Position numbers and translations under genes: made by a program | Source: Zeugodacus cucurbitae | Taxonomy: Eukaryota > Arthropoda > Insecta > Diptera > Tephritidae | Assembly (NCBI RefSeq): GCF_028554725.1 | Contig: NC_071671.1 | Location: 7,554,001 to 7,618,000, forward strand | Reading direction: 5' to 3' | DNA length: 64,000 nucleotides | Shown here: positions 1 to 11,759 of the stretch, piece after piece | Numbering within the stretch: position 1 is the stretch's first letter | Layout: the number at the start of each line of letters is the position of its first letter | The notes under the pieces: model-generated | The model's database searches: none | What the model was told of the DNA's origin: nothing | The model's input: only the letters and a program-made list of their open reading frames with translations

Positions 1-1500
1 CTGCTGATTGACTGCAGGGATGAGTAAACAGCATCCTGGCTGGTGGAGATCGCTCCGCGCCTAGAAAAATGGAATGTGCCTGCACTCGGCACCAGGCGAG
101 GGGATGACGGTGCTTCCCCAAAGTTATGCTGGCAAGACCTCAGATTATGTCTTTGGTCTGCTGAAAGTGCAGAAAGAGGACTTGAAAACCTCGGCTTTGA
201 GGGTAATCAGCATCAGCATTGTAATTGTTTTAATTTTATTTTTTAAATAGGTAAATTTTTTTAGGTTTTTTTATTTTTTTAGTATTTCGTTATTATTTTT
301 TTTTATTTGTAATGTTTTATTGTATTTTTATTTATTTTGTAACTATTACGTGTTTTTTTTTAACTTTATAACTGTTTAAATTTTTTTTAACAAAAAATAT
401 TGTATTTCACGAGCAGTCAGTTGATCACTAGAGTTCGAAACATTAGAAATATTTACAGAATTCAAGTATGAATGGAGAACATAAGTATATAGACCCTATA
501 CATATATGTATAAATGTATGTACATAAGTATGTATTTTTTATTGTTGTGCGTATGTATTTGGCCAGGCCAGCCTTAATGAATGCTACATAGTTTCCTTTA
601 CGCCAAACTATTCTACACTTTAAACGCAATAAGTAACATTTTTAATTAGCTATTCAATTTTTACGATTGCACAAGTTGTACTTCGGAAAAAGAAGCAAAG
701 CAACAACAACAACAGAAACAGAAAAAATAATGAGTGTAACACGGAAATTCGAGTTATTTACTGAAGCGTGATCCACGTTGCTGGTTGTTATTAATGTTGT
801 TGTTGTTATTGTTATTATTGTTCATGGTGGTGTTATGGGTTTTCTGAGCGCGTACATATTTCAAGGGGGGCGTCTACCGACAGCCAGTCATACATGTGCA
901 TAAATTTGTATGTATGTATGTATGTCTGTCTGTCTGTTTGACGATGGACAATAATTTTAATGCGTTCAACACTTTGGGAGCACACACACATACACAATAT
1001 GAAAATACAAACACTTTACACGTTCACTTATCTGTCATTGGCGTATGTACTCGTACATACATACAAACACTCATTTATACATATTTACAAATATGAAGTC
1101 AATGATTACCATAAAATGTTTATGAAAAAAGTATGAATAAAAATAAAATTAAAAAAAAACATTTGAAACACTCACGACACTGAACTAGTTCACAAAAACA
1201 ACAACAACACGAAAAATTAACAACAATGTAACTGTTAAACATATTTTTTTTCTCTTAAATTAAATAAAACAGTTAAGCAGCATTTTGAGCTGTTTACATT
1301 CAAATTGTGTTTTGTTGAATACCGCGTATGAATTTCTAAAAGAACGCTTGAAGAGTTGAAAACTTGATTTGAGCCGAGTCGAGTCGAGCGCTGACTATAA
1401 TAACAACTAAGCTGTGGTGTAGCGTTTAGTGGCGGCGGCCGTCAGCGATGCATGTTTGCCAGACTGACAAGCAGTTATAGCTACCAACCAATACGCGGTG
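1..1500. other. No gene recognised
   Basis: 1-240 has higher GC and an open frame of 67 codons (43-246) without family resemblance. The rest is AT-rich with a (GTAT)n/(GTCT)n run at 905-930, CAA/TTG repeats and T-runs. Confidence 0.4.
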
Positions 1501-1539
1501 ATCTCGTAGGCTATAAGAGAGAGTTTCGCTCGTTGTTGT

Positions 1540-2150
1540 AGTGGTGGTGGTGGTGGTGGTGGTACACAAGCGCAGAGAAGGCATACACATATGTACATAT
1601 AGACATAATGTAAAACGTAAGCGCGCGCTACGTAAAGAGAATATACACACATATGCGCATATAAATTTAATAGTAAACGTAACATAAAACGTAAGCAACG
1701 TAAGTAACGTAAGCGCTAGTTTATTATTTATTGTAGTGGTGGCACACCGGTGCAGAGAAGTGTTTCTACTCAAGTACAAATACATATAAACGTAACGTAA
1801 AACGTAAGCAACGTAAGCGCTGGTTTGTTGTTTGTTGTAGTGGTGGCACACCGGCGCAGAGATGTGTTTCTTCACAAGTAAAAATACATATAAACGTAAC
1901 GTAAAACGTAAGCAACGTAAGTAACGTAAGCGCTAATTTGTTGTCTGTTGTAGTAGTGGCACACCGGCGCAGATATGTGTTTCTACTCAAGTACAAATAC
2001 ATATAAACGTAACGCTAAACGTAAGCGACGTAAGTAACGTAAGCGGTAGTTTGTTATAGTGGTGGAGCACCAGTGCATAGAAGAGACACATGCACGTATG
2101 TATACATACATATAAACGTTACGTAAACGTAAGTAACGTAAGCGCTATAT
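1540..2150. repeat. Tandem minisatellite, about 100-113-bp unit, five copies
   Basis: Each unit has GTGGTGGCACACCGG (near 1742, 1843, 1949, and a variant near 2062), then a CAGAGAAGTG-like segment, ACAAATACATATAAACG, and a run of the 6-8-bp motif ACGTAA/ACGTAAGC. A more diverged first copy is at about 1540-1690. The reverse strand is open over long stretches only because the unit length is often a multiple of three. Confidence 0.85.
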
Positions 2151-2726
2151 TACTCTCATTTATCAATATATTTATGTGTGTGAGCATATGCCTGCCTATG
2201 TATTTGTGAAGAAACCAGTCTTCGCTTGGCATTGTTGCAGAACAACAAACAAATATGAAACGCATGAATTGCAGGTAATATTAAGAAGTCTACACCCTTC
2301 ACGCTGCAAGCCGTAGCGAGTAGTTAGAGTAAACGCTTGCAAGTTCTTAACCAGTAGGCGTATAGTAGCGCGTACAGTGCGCGCAAAAATGTTCAGGAAT
2401 CTTTATTTAATTATTTAGTTGATAAATTTCCAAATGCGGCTTGATGACATTTATTTGACTCACCTCAGCTCTTGTCTTTGACTCATGGCTTAGGATGGCG
2501 TTTGGCGCAAAAACCGCCGATTTGCCGTGTACACGCTAATGAGTAGGCTCACACAGCGTATTTACATATAAAGTGTTTTGGTTAACCGGTTTGTAGTTGC
2601 TAATTTCCGCTTTTTGCGTGCACGTAAGTTTCGGTTAGACCTTCATTAGCGGCGAAGCGAGGTCTTTCTTGCCGCTGTGCTGTTGCTCTATGAGCTCTTC
2701 CTGCTTCATGACCATACTCATGTGCG

Positions 2727-3235
2727 AGTCTTAGGTGTTACCAAAATGTGGTTACGAGAATAATGCAGTTAGAGGAAGTAGTCTGTGACGAAGGTTCATC
2801 CGACCTATTCTGTGGAATGTCAGTGATGTCTCTTTATGAGCTTAAAGATCTTGGAGCCCGAGGATTGATATATAGCTCTTATTAGTGACGTATTTTGCCA
2901 AACATGGGACAAGGAGAAGGTTTTTCTCAAACGCTAGGTGTTACCAAAATGTGGTTACAAGAATAATGCAGTTAGAGGAAGTGGCCTGTGACGAAGTTTC
3001 AACCGACCTATTCTGTGGAATGATTCTGTAAGGTCTCTTGATCTATTAAAAGGTCTTGTCTTTTTGCTGGACTTGGGACACCGGGTTCTTCATGATCAAT
3101 TTCAAGTCTTACGTATTTCCAAAATGTGGTGACGAGAGTAATGCGATTGAGAATAGTGGTTTGGGACGGTGGTTCGACCATATTCGATGAGATATTTTTA
3201 TCAAATTAAAGGTCTTGGAGAGCATTGGAGGTCTC
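2727..3235. repeat. Degenerate direct repeat, three copies
   Basis: A segment beginning GGTGTTACCAAAATGTGGTTAC and including GAATAATGCAGTTAGAGGAAG occurs near 2727 and 2938, with a weaker copy at 3112-3230. No coding or transposon signature found. Confidence 0.6.
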
Positions 3236-3239
3236 AATC

Positions 3240-4580
3240 TCGAAGAATGGATAAATACATACATATAGCTCATATAAAATACATCTTTCGTTGAGTTTGA
3301 GATATTATACATACTAGCTCTCGGCTGGGATCAATGTCAAAACTTCAAGAACGGACCCCTGATATTTAAATTGTATGGTAATCGTCCCGTAGTAAGAAAT
3401 AAACCGTTTGGCTGTTCAACGTCATAACTAATACTTATTCCTGACCCTTCAATGTCTGCTGAATGATCTTTGTAAAGTCAATCCGCTTAGTGAACCATCT
3501 CACCAATTTAAAGAGTCGAAATGCCCCATAAAGTGTCAATCGAGAAGTAAGACGCTCAATTCTTCCTTTCCAACCACGGTCCATGAAACCGGAACAGGCT
3601 AGGTTTGTGATCCGAGATTTTTATTGACTGTCTACTCGTCAACATTCTTCAATATTATTTGGGGAATATTTTCTACCGTTAAAAGACCGAGAGTTAATTG
3701 ATCGTCATATTAAATGGGGTTATGAGGAAGAGTGCCTCAAATCATTTTCTTATTCTTTTGCTGGAATACTCCGAAGGTGCTCTTAAAACGGTAATATAAC
3801 AGAGAAAGAACAAAAACCAAAGGCAGAGGGTTCATTTACCGCTTTTACGAGGGTTGATACACATTACAAAGCAAACCCGGATTACCTAGGCAACCAGCAC
3901 TTAGACCGGCTACAGAAGCTCAAAAGTGGCAATAAATAATTCGCACCACCAAAATGAATGGGCGCGGTTGAGTAGTGACTATCCACCGTACAATTTTGTG
4001 AGTCACTTTAGCAACTTTTGTGAGTTTATGTCTGTACGTATGTGTGTCTACAAATACATATAAAGACTTTAATATATATGTATGCATGTGTTACGGTGGC
4101 GGTTATTGTCGCTGCAAGCGCGATGTGCAGCATAAATGTCATACAGAATGCATGTGCGGCGGCTAATGGCCTGGCCCGGCCAGGCAGGCAAGCAGACAAA
4201 CAGTCAAATAGACAGCCAAGCAGAGTTCAGTGAAACGCATTTAGATAATAAAAAAAATAGAAACATATGCTTACGAAATGCAGACACATGCAAGTAAATG
4301 CGAGCACACAGACATACATACAAACCCACACACATACATATGTACCTGTATGTGTACTTATTGCTTGGGAAAGAAACTTATAAGTGCACAGGGAAGAGAT
4401 AAGCACAAGAGCGGTAAAATGTTGGTGTGTGTGTAAATTCATAAAGCGTGTTTTTGTACCTTTACATAGCTACAATTCTATGTGCTGACTCACTTATTTC
4501 CGTGATTTCGAAAATTGAACGGTTTCGTGATTTTCTTAAAGAGGATATACTATTGTAGATATGTATGTATGTATGTAACT
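3240..4580. other. Intergenic, no gene recognised
   Basis: Mixed-composition sequence without a convincing reading frame. ACATACATACA/GTATGTATGTA tracts are near 4310-4340 and 4560-4577. Confidence 0.4.
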
Positions 4581-4583
4581 GCC

Positions 4584-4684
4584 AAATCACTAGAAATCAT
4601 ATTTTATTGTTTTCGGGGAAATTCGAGATTTCGCAATTCAATTTCGGGATCCCGAAAATAATAAAATATGATTTCCAGTGATTT
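4584..4684. repeat. Foldback (inverted-repeat) element
   Basis: Arms 4584-4617 and 4651-4684 are 34-bp inverted repeats with two mismatches, beginning AAATCACT and ending TTTTCGGG. The loop contains the palindrome TTTCGGGATCCCGAAA. Similar TTTCGGGAT/ATCCCGAAA pieces recur at 4748-4785, 6240-6270, 7873-8000 and 24580-24805. Confidence 0.7.
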
Positions 4685-5072
4685 GTGATTACAAAAATTC
4701 TTAGAATCAGGCAACTCGGTACTAGTGAACCTGATATGAATTATTATTTTCGCGATCCCGAAATTGTATGCCGAATTTCGGGATTACAAAAAATAAAAAA
4801 AAAAAATCAGAGATATCATATGCGTGATATTATTTACAAATGCTATAAATACTAATCCTGAAGCGCTGATGGTACACTCTATGGACTTAATTCCGGTTAG
4901 TTGCTAAAACGACTGACAGTTTTACTATAGAATATATCAAATACTAATCTTCTAATCTCAAAACTTTGTTTTTTTTTTTTTTTGACAATTAAAAAAGTTT
5001 ACAAAGTAAAAATTATATCATAAGGCTCATACATACACAGGCTGTACACAATAACGGTAGATACATTATATA

Positions 5073-5488
5073 CAGTGGAACTTCTCTAACTCGAATCAAC
5101 ATAATCCACTAAAAACTTCGAGTTGTCTCTCTAACTACGAGTTATAGAATTTTCATTATTCATTTGTAAGAAATTTGACTTCTATTGCTCATTCAAGAGT
5201 TCGAGTTATGGAGAACTTCGAGTTAGAGAAGTTTCGGTTATGGAAGGAAATTTGTATAAAATTTGATTTCTAAACGCTATTGCCAATTCAAAAGTTCGAG
5301 TTATGGACATCTTCGAGTTAGAGAAGTTCGAGTATCACTATAATCCACAAAAAAACTTCGAGTTGGAGGGACTTCCGAGTTAAAGAAGGTAATTTGTATG
5401 AAATTTTGCTACTACTACTTGCCAATTCAATTATTCGAGTTATGGAGAACTTCGAGTAATAGCAGTTCGAGTTATGGAAGTTCAACTG
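5073..5488. mobile_element. pogo-like MITE, 416 bp
   Basis: Termini CAGTGGAACTTC...GAAGTTCAACTG form inverted repeats and are flanked by TA on both sides (5071-5072, 5489-5490). The interior is made of repeated TTCGAGTTATGGA/CTTCGAGTTAGAGA segments. TA target duplication and CAG...CTG ends are typical of the pogo/Tigger group. No transposase reading frame. A shorter relative is at 53487-53633. Confidence 0.75.
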
Positions 5489-5767
5489 TATATACTAAGG
5501 GATTAAGTGCTAAATCACTTAGTTTCGAGATTAAAAATGTCTCAATTAGATTAAATAATGTCCACGAGTTGCCGCTACAATTTATTTAATAAATTACTGA
5601 GTGTGTATCTTCCGATAAGTTTATCATAAGATAAATATAATACTGTTATTAGAATCTCGAAATGCTGTAGAAATAAAAAAAATAATAAAAATTAAAAAAA
5701 AATTGGATGAAACGCTGGCAGAATGTCAAATTGGGACTACTTTGAAGGGAACAAGATTCATGTAGAC

Positions 5768-5828
5768 GAATGAATAAATTTTACAAAAAAAAAATCGAAA
5801 ATTCCCGTTATTTTTTGAACACACCTCG
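5768..5828 (-). mobile_element. Mariner-like terminal fragment
   Basis: The reverse complement reads CGAGGTGTGTTCAAAAAATA followed by ACGGGAATTTTCG, the same terminus as the elements at 22478 and 60316, with TA at 5829-5830. Only one end survives. Confidence 0.6.
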
Positions 5829-6493
5829 TACTGTAAGTTACGTTGTACCGGCTTCCCGTAGGTTTAATAAACAGATTTTTGAAATAAAAATTTTTAGATA
5901 CGCAGTTCATTAACGTCGTATTTTTGTGTAGAAATAGTTTTTCTTTATATTTTTCCAAGTTCCAGGTCCAAACACAAAATTTCGGGTTGATAATCCCCGA
6001 TCACTACAAAATTTTTACCATCTTATTTAATTTGTACCAATGAGTTTTTTATTGCAAAAACTTTCTAGTTTCAGTATGCCAAGTAACAAACTTCGGTTCT
6101 ATGTGGTATAGTATGCTTTATGGTTCCGGGTTCATAACCGACTAACCTCGAAGTTAAGACTTTAAAAATTGCAAATTGACTTTTGAAGCTCTATGAGATA
6201 ATTATAACTTACAATAAAGCCTCTACAACATAAAAAAAAATCGAGATCCCGAAAACTAGTGCCGAAATTTATTAGGTCTACAACTTTGCTTCCGCCGTTT
6301 TCCAATAAATATCTCTAGGGTCAAGCACTGGTCGATTAAATCGATTTTTTTTAAATCGATCTTGGACATTTGTGTCCACATTAACCCAACAAAATATTTG
6401 TAGAGATCTGTTTGCTCCCCAAACTTATTCTCAACTGAAAATGTCACTTTTTGAGCCGAAATCTCGACATTTGCGGGAAGTTTTGCTTTTCTT

Positions 6494-7602
6494 TTTTATA
6501 CTCTCGCAACAAAAGTTGCTAAAGAGAGTATTATAGTTTTGTCCACATAACGGTTGTTTGTAAGTCCTAAAACTAAACGAGTTAGATATAGGGTTATATA
6601 TACCAGTGATCTGTCCGTCCGTCCGTCTGTCCGTCCGTGCAAGCTGTAACTTGAGGAAAAATTGAGATATATTAATGAAACTTGGAACACGTGTTCCTTG
6701 GCACCATAAGAAGGTTAAGTTCGAAGATGGGCACAATCGGACCACTGGCACGCCCACAAAATGGCGAAAACCGAAAACACATAATGTGCCATAACTAAGC
6801 CATAAATAAAGCTATGGAAATAAAATTTGGAACATAGGATCGCATTAGGGAGGGGCACATTTGAATGTAATTTTTTTGGAAAAGTGGGCGTGACCCCGCC
6901 CCCAAATAGGTGTTTTGTATATATCTTACAAACCAGTAAAGCTATATAAACCAAACTTTCTGCAGTCGTTTCTTTTAGCCGTTTCCTTATACAGTCCAAA
7001 AATGAAAGAAATCGGATAATAACCACGCCCACCTCCCATACAAAGGTTAGGTTGAAAATGAATAAAAGTGCGTTAACTCACTAACGAAAAACGTCAGAAA
7101 CACCAACTTTTACATAAGAAATGGCAGAAGGAAGCTGCACTGAGATTTTTTTACAAAATGGAATATGGGCGTGGCGTCGCCCACTTATGGGTCAAAAACC
7201 ATATCTCAGGAACTACTCGACAGATTCGAATGAAATTCGGTATATAATATTTTCTTGGCACCCTGATGACACGTGTGGAAAATGGTTCACATCTACGCCT
7301 ACTTCCCATATAACTCAATTTTGAATTTCATCTTATTCCTTCACTTTATAATGTATACATAAGGAACAGATAAAGATAGCGAGATAAAACTTTACACAAA
7401 TACTGTATTTGAGCTGTAACATCATTTGGTGGAAAAATTGTCAAAATCGGACCATGACTTTTCAAGGCCCCTGATATCAAACATAAAGAACTCAGTGCCT
7501 AAGGGTAATTTTTCACCGAAAATATAGGTAAAACTCTAAATAAATTGCGAGAGTATAAAATGTTCGGTTGCACCCGAACTTAGCCTTTCTTTACTTGTTA
7601 AT
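6494..7602 (-). mobile_element. Unclassified 1.1-kb dispersed repeat, copy A
   Basis: Inverted termini TTTTATACTCTCGCAA (6494-6509) and TTGCGAGAGTATAAAA (7545-7560), followed by a short hairpin, GTTCGGTTGCACCCGAAC, and CTTTACTTG. The body contains a GTCCGTCCGTCC stretch and closely matches the reverse complement of 60566-61760. Family not recognised; it has features of a non-autonomous DNA transposon. Confidence 0.7.
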
Positions 7603-7609
7603 TCCAAGA

Positions 7610-9540
7610 AAAGTGCGGCTGAGGCACATCGAATGCTTTCGGATACTACGGTGAGGCTGTCCTAAGTGAAAAAAACCTTAAATTTACAAAAAAACGGCGG
7701 AAGTAAAGTTGTAGACCTAATATACATTTTTTTTTTGTTGTTTATAAAGTGTACCGCCTATTAAAAGTGACAGTAATTTCGAAGTTTCAGCTTTAAAAAT
7801 TGCAATTTGACTTTCGAAGTTGCATAAAAGAGTTATAATACTTACAAAAACGAGTTTAGGTAACACAATATGGTGTCGGGATCCCGAAAACTAGTCGCGA
7901 AATTTCGGATTTAGACAATTTATATATTTTTTGTGTATTTGTATGCAATAGAAAACAATTTCGCAATCCCGAAAACTAGTCCCGAAATTTCGGGATTATA
8001 AAATTAGTAAATTTTTTATGCTTCTATTGCAAGTACTGTTAATTGTACAGTAGCGGCCTATTACAAATAACAGTAAATTACAAAAGTAAAAGTAAATGTA
8101 TGGTGATATATAGTATATAAAGCGGCACTTATGGTTCACTTATGCAAATATGTACATATGTTTTTGTAGATCATAAATTTGTTGAATACTTTCTGCTACA
8201 CATTTCACTTCATTGCAGCACTACACACACACTCTATTTCTTTCTGCTCAACATTTCATTTCATTTCATGCATTTTGAATTGATTTGATTTCACTCAGCG
8301 CTTTCGTGCACATTTCACTAAGATCACTTACACGACGCGACAATGCACTTTTTAGCAAATATTTACTTATATGTAAGTATGTTTGTATGTATTTATGTAT
8401 GTATATTTATGTAGTTAGCACGTTGATTGTTGATTTTCTTATATTATTTAGTTTTGTTGCAGCTACTAGCTACTTATTTAGTATTTAATTTGTTTTAATA
8501 TTTTTCACTGAATTTCATTTGCATTTTTTTTTCACAATAAAATTTCACAATTTCATTACCACACTTGAGCATTGACTTTTAAGCGAACTTAGTCACTGAC
8601 CGTCAACACATTACTTAAATGCACGCCAAACACCTGGCTTACTGGCATATTTAGCAAAGACTTGTATGAGCAATTTTTATTTTTTTCCCCCCTCATTTAC
8701 ACACACATACACACATACATGCATATAAAATTTTATATACATTTGAATGCTGTACGTTTGTAAGTGTGGCATTGCATTGTAAAGTGGTTACTGCCTATTT
8801 GGAGACAACACGTTGGTTGCTATAGCGATTGGTGTGCCGTTGGCGCACAACGAAAAATTGCCAACCAAACCAAATTAATTGAGACAAGTGGGGTTGGGGG
8901 GGTGCATAGTGTACATATGTATATATCTATGTATTTAACTGTCATCGTACTCGTATTTGCTCAAAATCCGCTATTAGCGTGTATATAGTGTTATTTACCG
9001 CTATACTATTTACTACACCTAAAAAAAAATTCATTTTGTTTGTATGCAGGAACTAGCTTAACTTATTTCTAAAAATACGACAATTCAACACACAAAATGC
9101 AATATTCAATACAAAAACAACAACAACAATGCCATAATATTTTATGCACATTTTTAATTTGTCTAATTTACACTCTTGAACCCAATTAAATGTAGTTAAA
9201 GCGCTAGACTGCGAAATTCAAATGCTACAAACTGCAAAAAAAGAAACAACAACAACAACAACAACACTAAGTGTTAGCAATATAGAGCATGTCATCACTA
9301 TCACTGTGCACTACGCGCAATTTTGCTGTTCATCAATAGTGTAATTTTATTAAATTAAATGCTTTGGCGAACACCCTGCGTAATATACATATAAACATAC
9401 ATATATGCATATGAATGTATGTAAATGTATGCACTTGTATGAGTTTGTATGTCACACTATTTTTAGTTAGAAAGTCAATTAGATTTGCAATTTAAAATTA
9501 CCGCGTATAATTTAATAAAGGTTTTTTTGCGCTGGTCATA
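7610..9540. other. Intergenic, scattered palindromic motifs only
   Basis: Two ATCCCGAAAACTAGTC / CGAAATTTCGGGATT type repeats at 7873-8000, CAA repeats at 9112-9130 and 9243-9268, and GTAT tracts at 8365-8410. No gene seen. Confidence 0.4.
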
Positions 9541-9549
9541 TTTTCGCTT

Positions 9550-10060
9550 GAAATTTGTAAGAAGGGTTACACATTTGGGGGTTTTCGAAATTACTTGAGG
9601 ATTACTTGAAATTACTTAAAAATTACCCGAAGTTATCTGATAATTACCCGAAAATATCTCATGTAGTAACGAGTAAAACAAATTTGGACCACTTTTTAAC
9701 AATTCTCGGTTATAAAGGCTTACACATTTGGGGGCTTTTCCAAATTTCCTGAGAATTACCCGAAGTTATAAGATAATTACTCAAAATTACTTGAAAATTA
9801 CCCGAAATTACTTGAAAATTACTCGAAGTTACCTGATAATTGGACCAGTAAAACAAATTTGAACCACTTTTTAACAATTCTCGGTTATAAAGGGTTACAG
9901 ATTTGTGGATTTTTTCGAGATTTCCTGAGAATTACCAGAAATTATTTGAAAATTACCCGAAATTACTTGAAAATTACCCGAAATTACTTGAGAATTATCC
10001 GACTTTTGTCATGTAGTAGCTATTAAAAGAAATTTGAGCCACTTTTTAACACTTCTAGGT
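9550..10060. repeat. Higher-order minisatellite
   Basis: Three large units of about 150-175 bases, marked by TTACACATTTGGGGG (near 9568 and 9720) and TTACAGATTTGTGG (near 9895). Each contains arrays of a shorter AATTACCCGAAATTACTTGAA motif and ends ACCACTTTTTAACAATTCTC. Confidence 0.8.
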
Positions 10061-10289
10061 TGATATAATTTACAATAACTGCTTTCAGTTGCTCTCTAAA
10101 AGTTAGAAACCACATACTTTTAATAATATTATCTTTTGAAACAATCGCTTAATGACATTTGTCATATAATTGATCATTTCGAAGAAGTAGAGTCTTTTAA
10201 GGTCGTCAGAACAAAACCGAACTCTGAAATAGTAAACCATAACGGTTATAATAGACATTCAGAAGCCGATCACAGTTTCCTATCCTTTC

Positions 10290-10740
10290 AAGAAATCTTC
10301 GTTCCATAAGAAAACATCTCGTAAAATTAGTAAACCTTCTGTAGAACCATACTCTTCGATTTTGCTTGATTTCTAGTGATCTTTTCCAACTAGTACGAAC
10401 ATCACTCGTCATCTATCCGATTCTTGAACGATACTACCGAAAAGTAGTTGAACCGTAATTTCTGATATCACAAAGAACACCTTACTAGAGTCTTAATTTA
10501 TCGAATTTTACTTAAAATCTGTAGAACAATTTTGTACTCTACGATTTAGCTTGATTTCTACTCCTGTATTCCATCTGGAATGAGCAAACCATTCGTCTTC
10601 TATCCAGTTCTTAAACGATACTATCGTAAAGTAGTAGTATCGAATGTACTGATATCATAAAAGACACCTTGATAGAGCTCTACGATACTATCGAAAAGTT
10701 GTACGACCGAAAGTTCTGAAGAACACCTTACTAGAATCTC
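10290..10740. repeat. Degenerate direct repeats
   Basis: A segment with TTTTGCTTGATTTCTAG, a CATC...TATCC stretch, GATACTACCGAAAAGTAGT and GAACACCTTACTAGAG is repeated two to three times with heavy divergence. No gene seen. Confidence 0.5.
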
Positions 10741-11329
10741 AATGTAGAGCAGAACTCACTGAGAAAGTGTAAAAATCTTTTGGTAGACAGGTGGTATCTA
10801 TAGCAGACATACTTCCTCGATCATTTTAATGGGAATCTTATTGAGGCGATAAGTTCTGTGGCACCCGATTACTTTGGGAATCAATCGATGGTGTTGCTAG
10901 CGTCTCCATTCAGAGAAGAATTCACTGAGAAAGTGTAGAACCACTTCCTTAGAAAGGAACCGAACATGATTCCACAAATATTTGAGAGGGGGAGGGGGTA
11001 GGGATTCCACAAATATGTTGAAGCGACAAGTTCGGAGAGACTCGACTACTTTGGGTACCAAGCGACCGCTTTAGGAACGTGTATTGTATAGAATGTATGG
11101 TGCTTTGAACTCCGAGAACTGCATAAGAAGAGCAGATTTGGAAATAAGTTCTCCCAATGAGTGCTGGAAGCTCTAATTTCTTGAACCAATATCATTCTTA
11201 TTTACTTAACCCAAAAGAGAGATCGATGAAAAAGATTTTGCTGGCTATTTATGCATGATGTACAAGAAGACTTCAAGATCTTTTTTTTTGTAAATAATGT
11301 AGAACTCTTGACGAAGCTACATTTCGTTA

Positions 11330-11750
11330 AGCTGTCACGAATTTTGCCGAAAACGCGCAGTTTAGACTCGGTCAGACTTACATGACCGAAATGAACCCGG
11401 CTTCTTATTCCCCGAAGAAGGACGGTGAGCGCTGTAGAAATCAAATAATTGTTTTATAGAATCTTGTCACGAGAACAGCCATTTTGCGGAAAATGCTTAG
11501 TTCAGATTTGGTTCCGTTCTCACAACACACAGGTTTAAATGACCGGAATGAGCCCGGATTCTTATACGCTCAAGAAGGTCGAAATCGACACCTTTTTTTT
11601 GTAATTCAGTCACAAGAACAACAATTTTACCGATAACTCTTAGTTTAGACTCTGTGCCATTCTCCGAACACTCAGATTTACATGACCCTAATGAACCCGG
11701 ATTCCTATGCGCTCAAGAACGGTGAACTCTGTAGAAGTCTATAAATTTTG
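11330..11750. repeat. Degenerate tandem repeat, about 130-150-bp unit
   Basis: Three copies share AGTTTAGACTC / AGTTCAGATTTGG, TTACATGACC-like, GAACCCGGATTC and GCTCAAGAA segments (near 11360, 11500 and 11650). Reading frames are broken; it looks like non-coding satellite or an old element. Confidence 0.5.
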
Positions 11751-11759
11751 CTTTTATTA

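Noticed and set aside
43..246. Possible coding start at the left edge
   Set aside because: Short, no family resemblance and no splice or promoter context; kept only as a note.
1407..2002. Long minus-strand open frames
   Set aside because: They fall wholly inside the tandem minisatellite, are Tyr/Thr/Cys-rich repeats and resemble no protein.
1540..2150. CRISPR-like array
   Set aside because: Units are contiguous tandem copies without unique spacers, and the DNA is eukaryotic.
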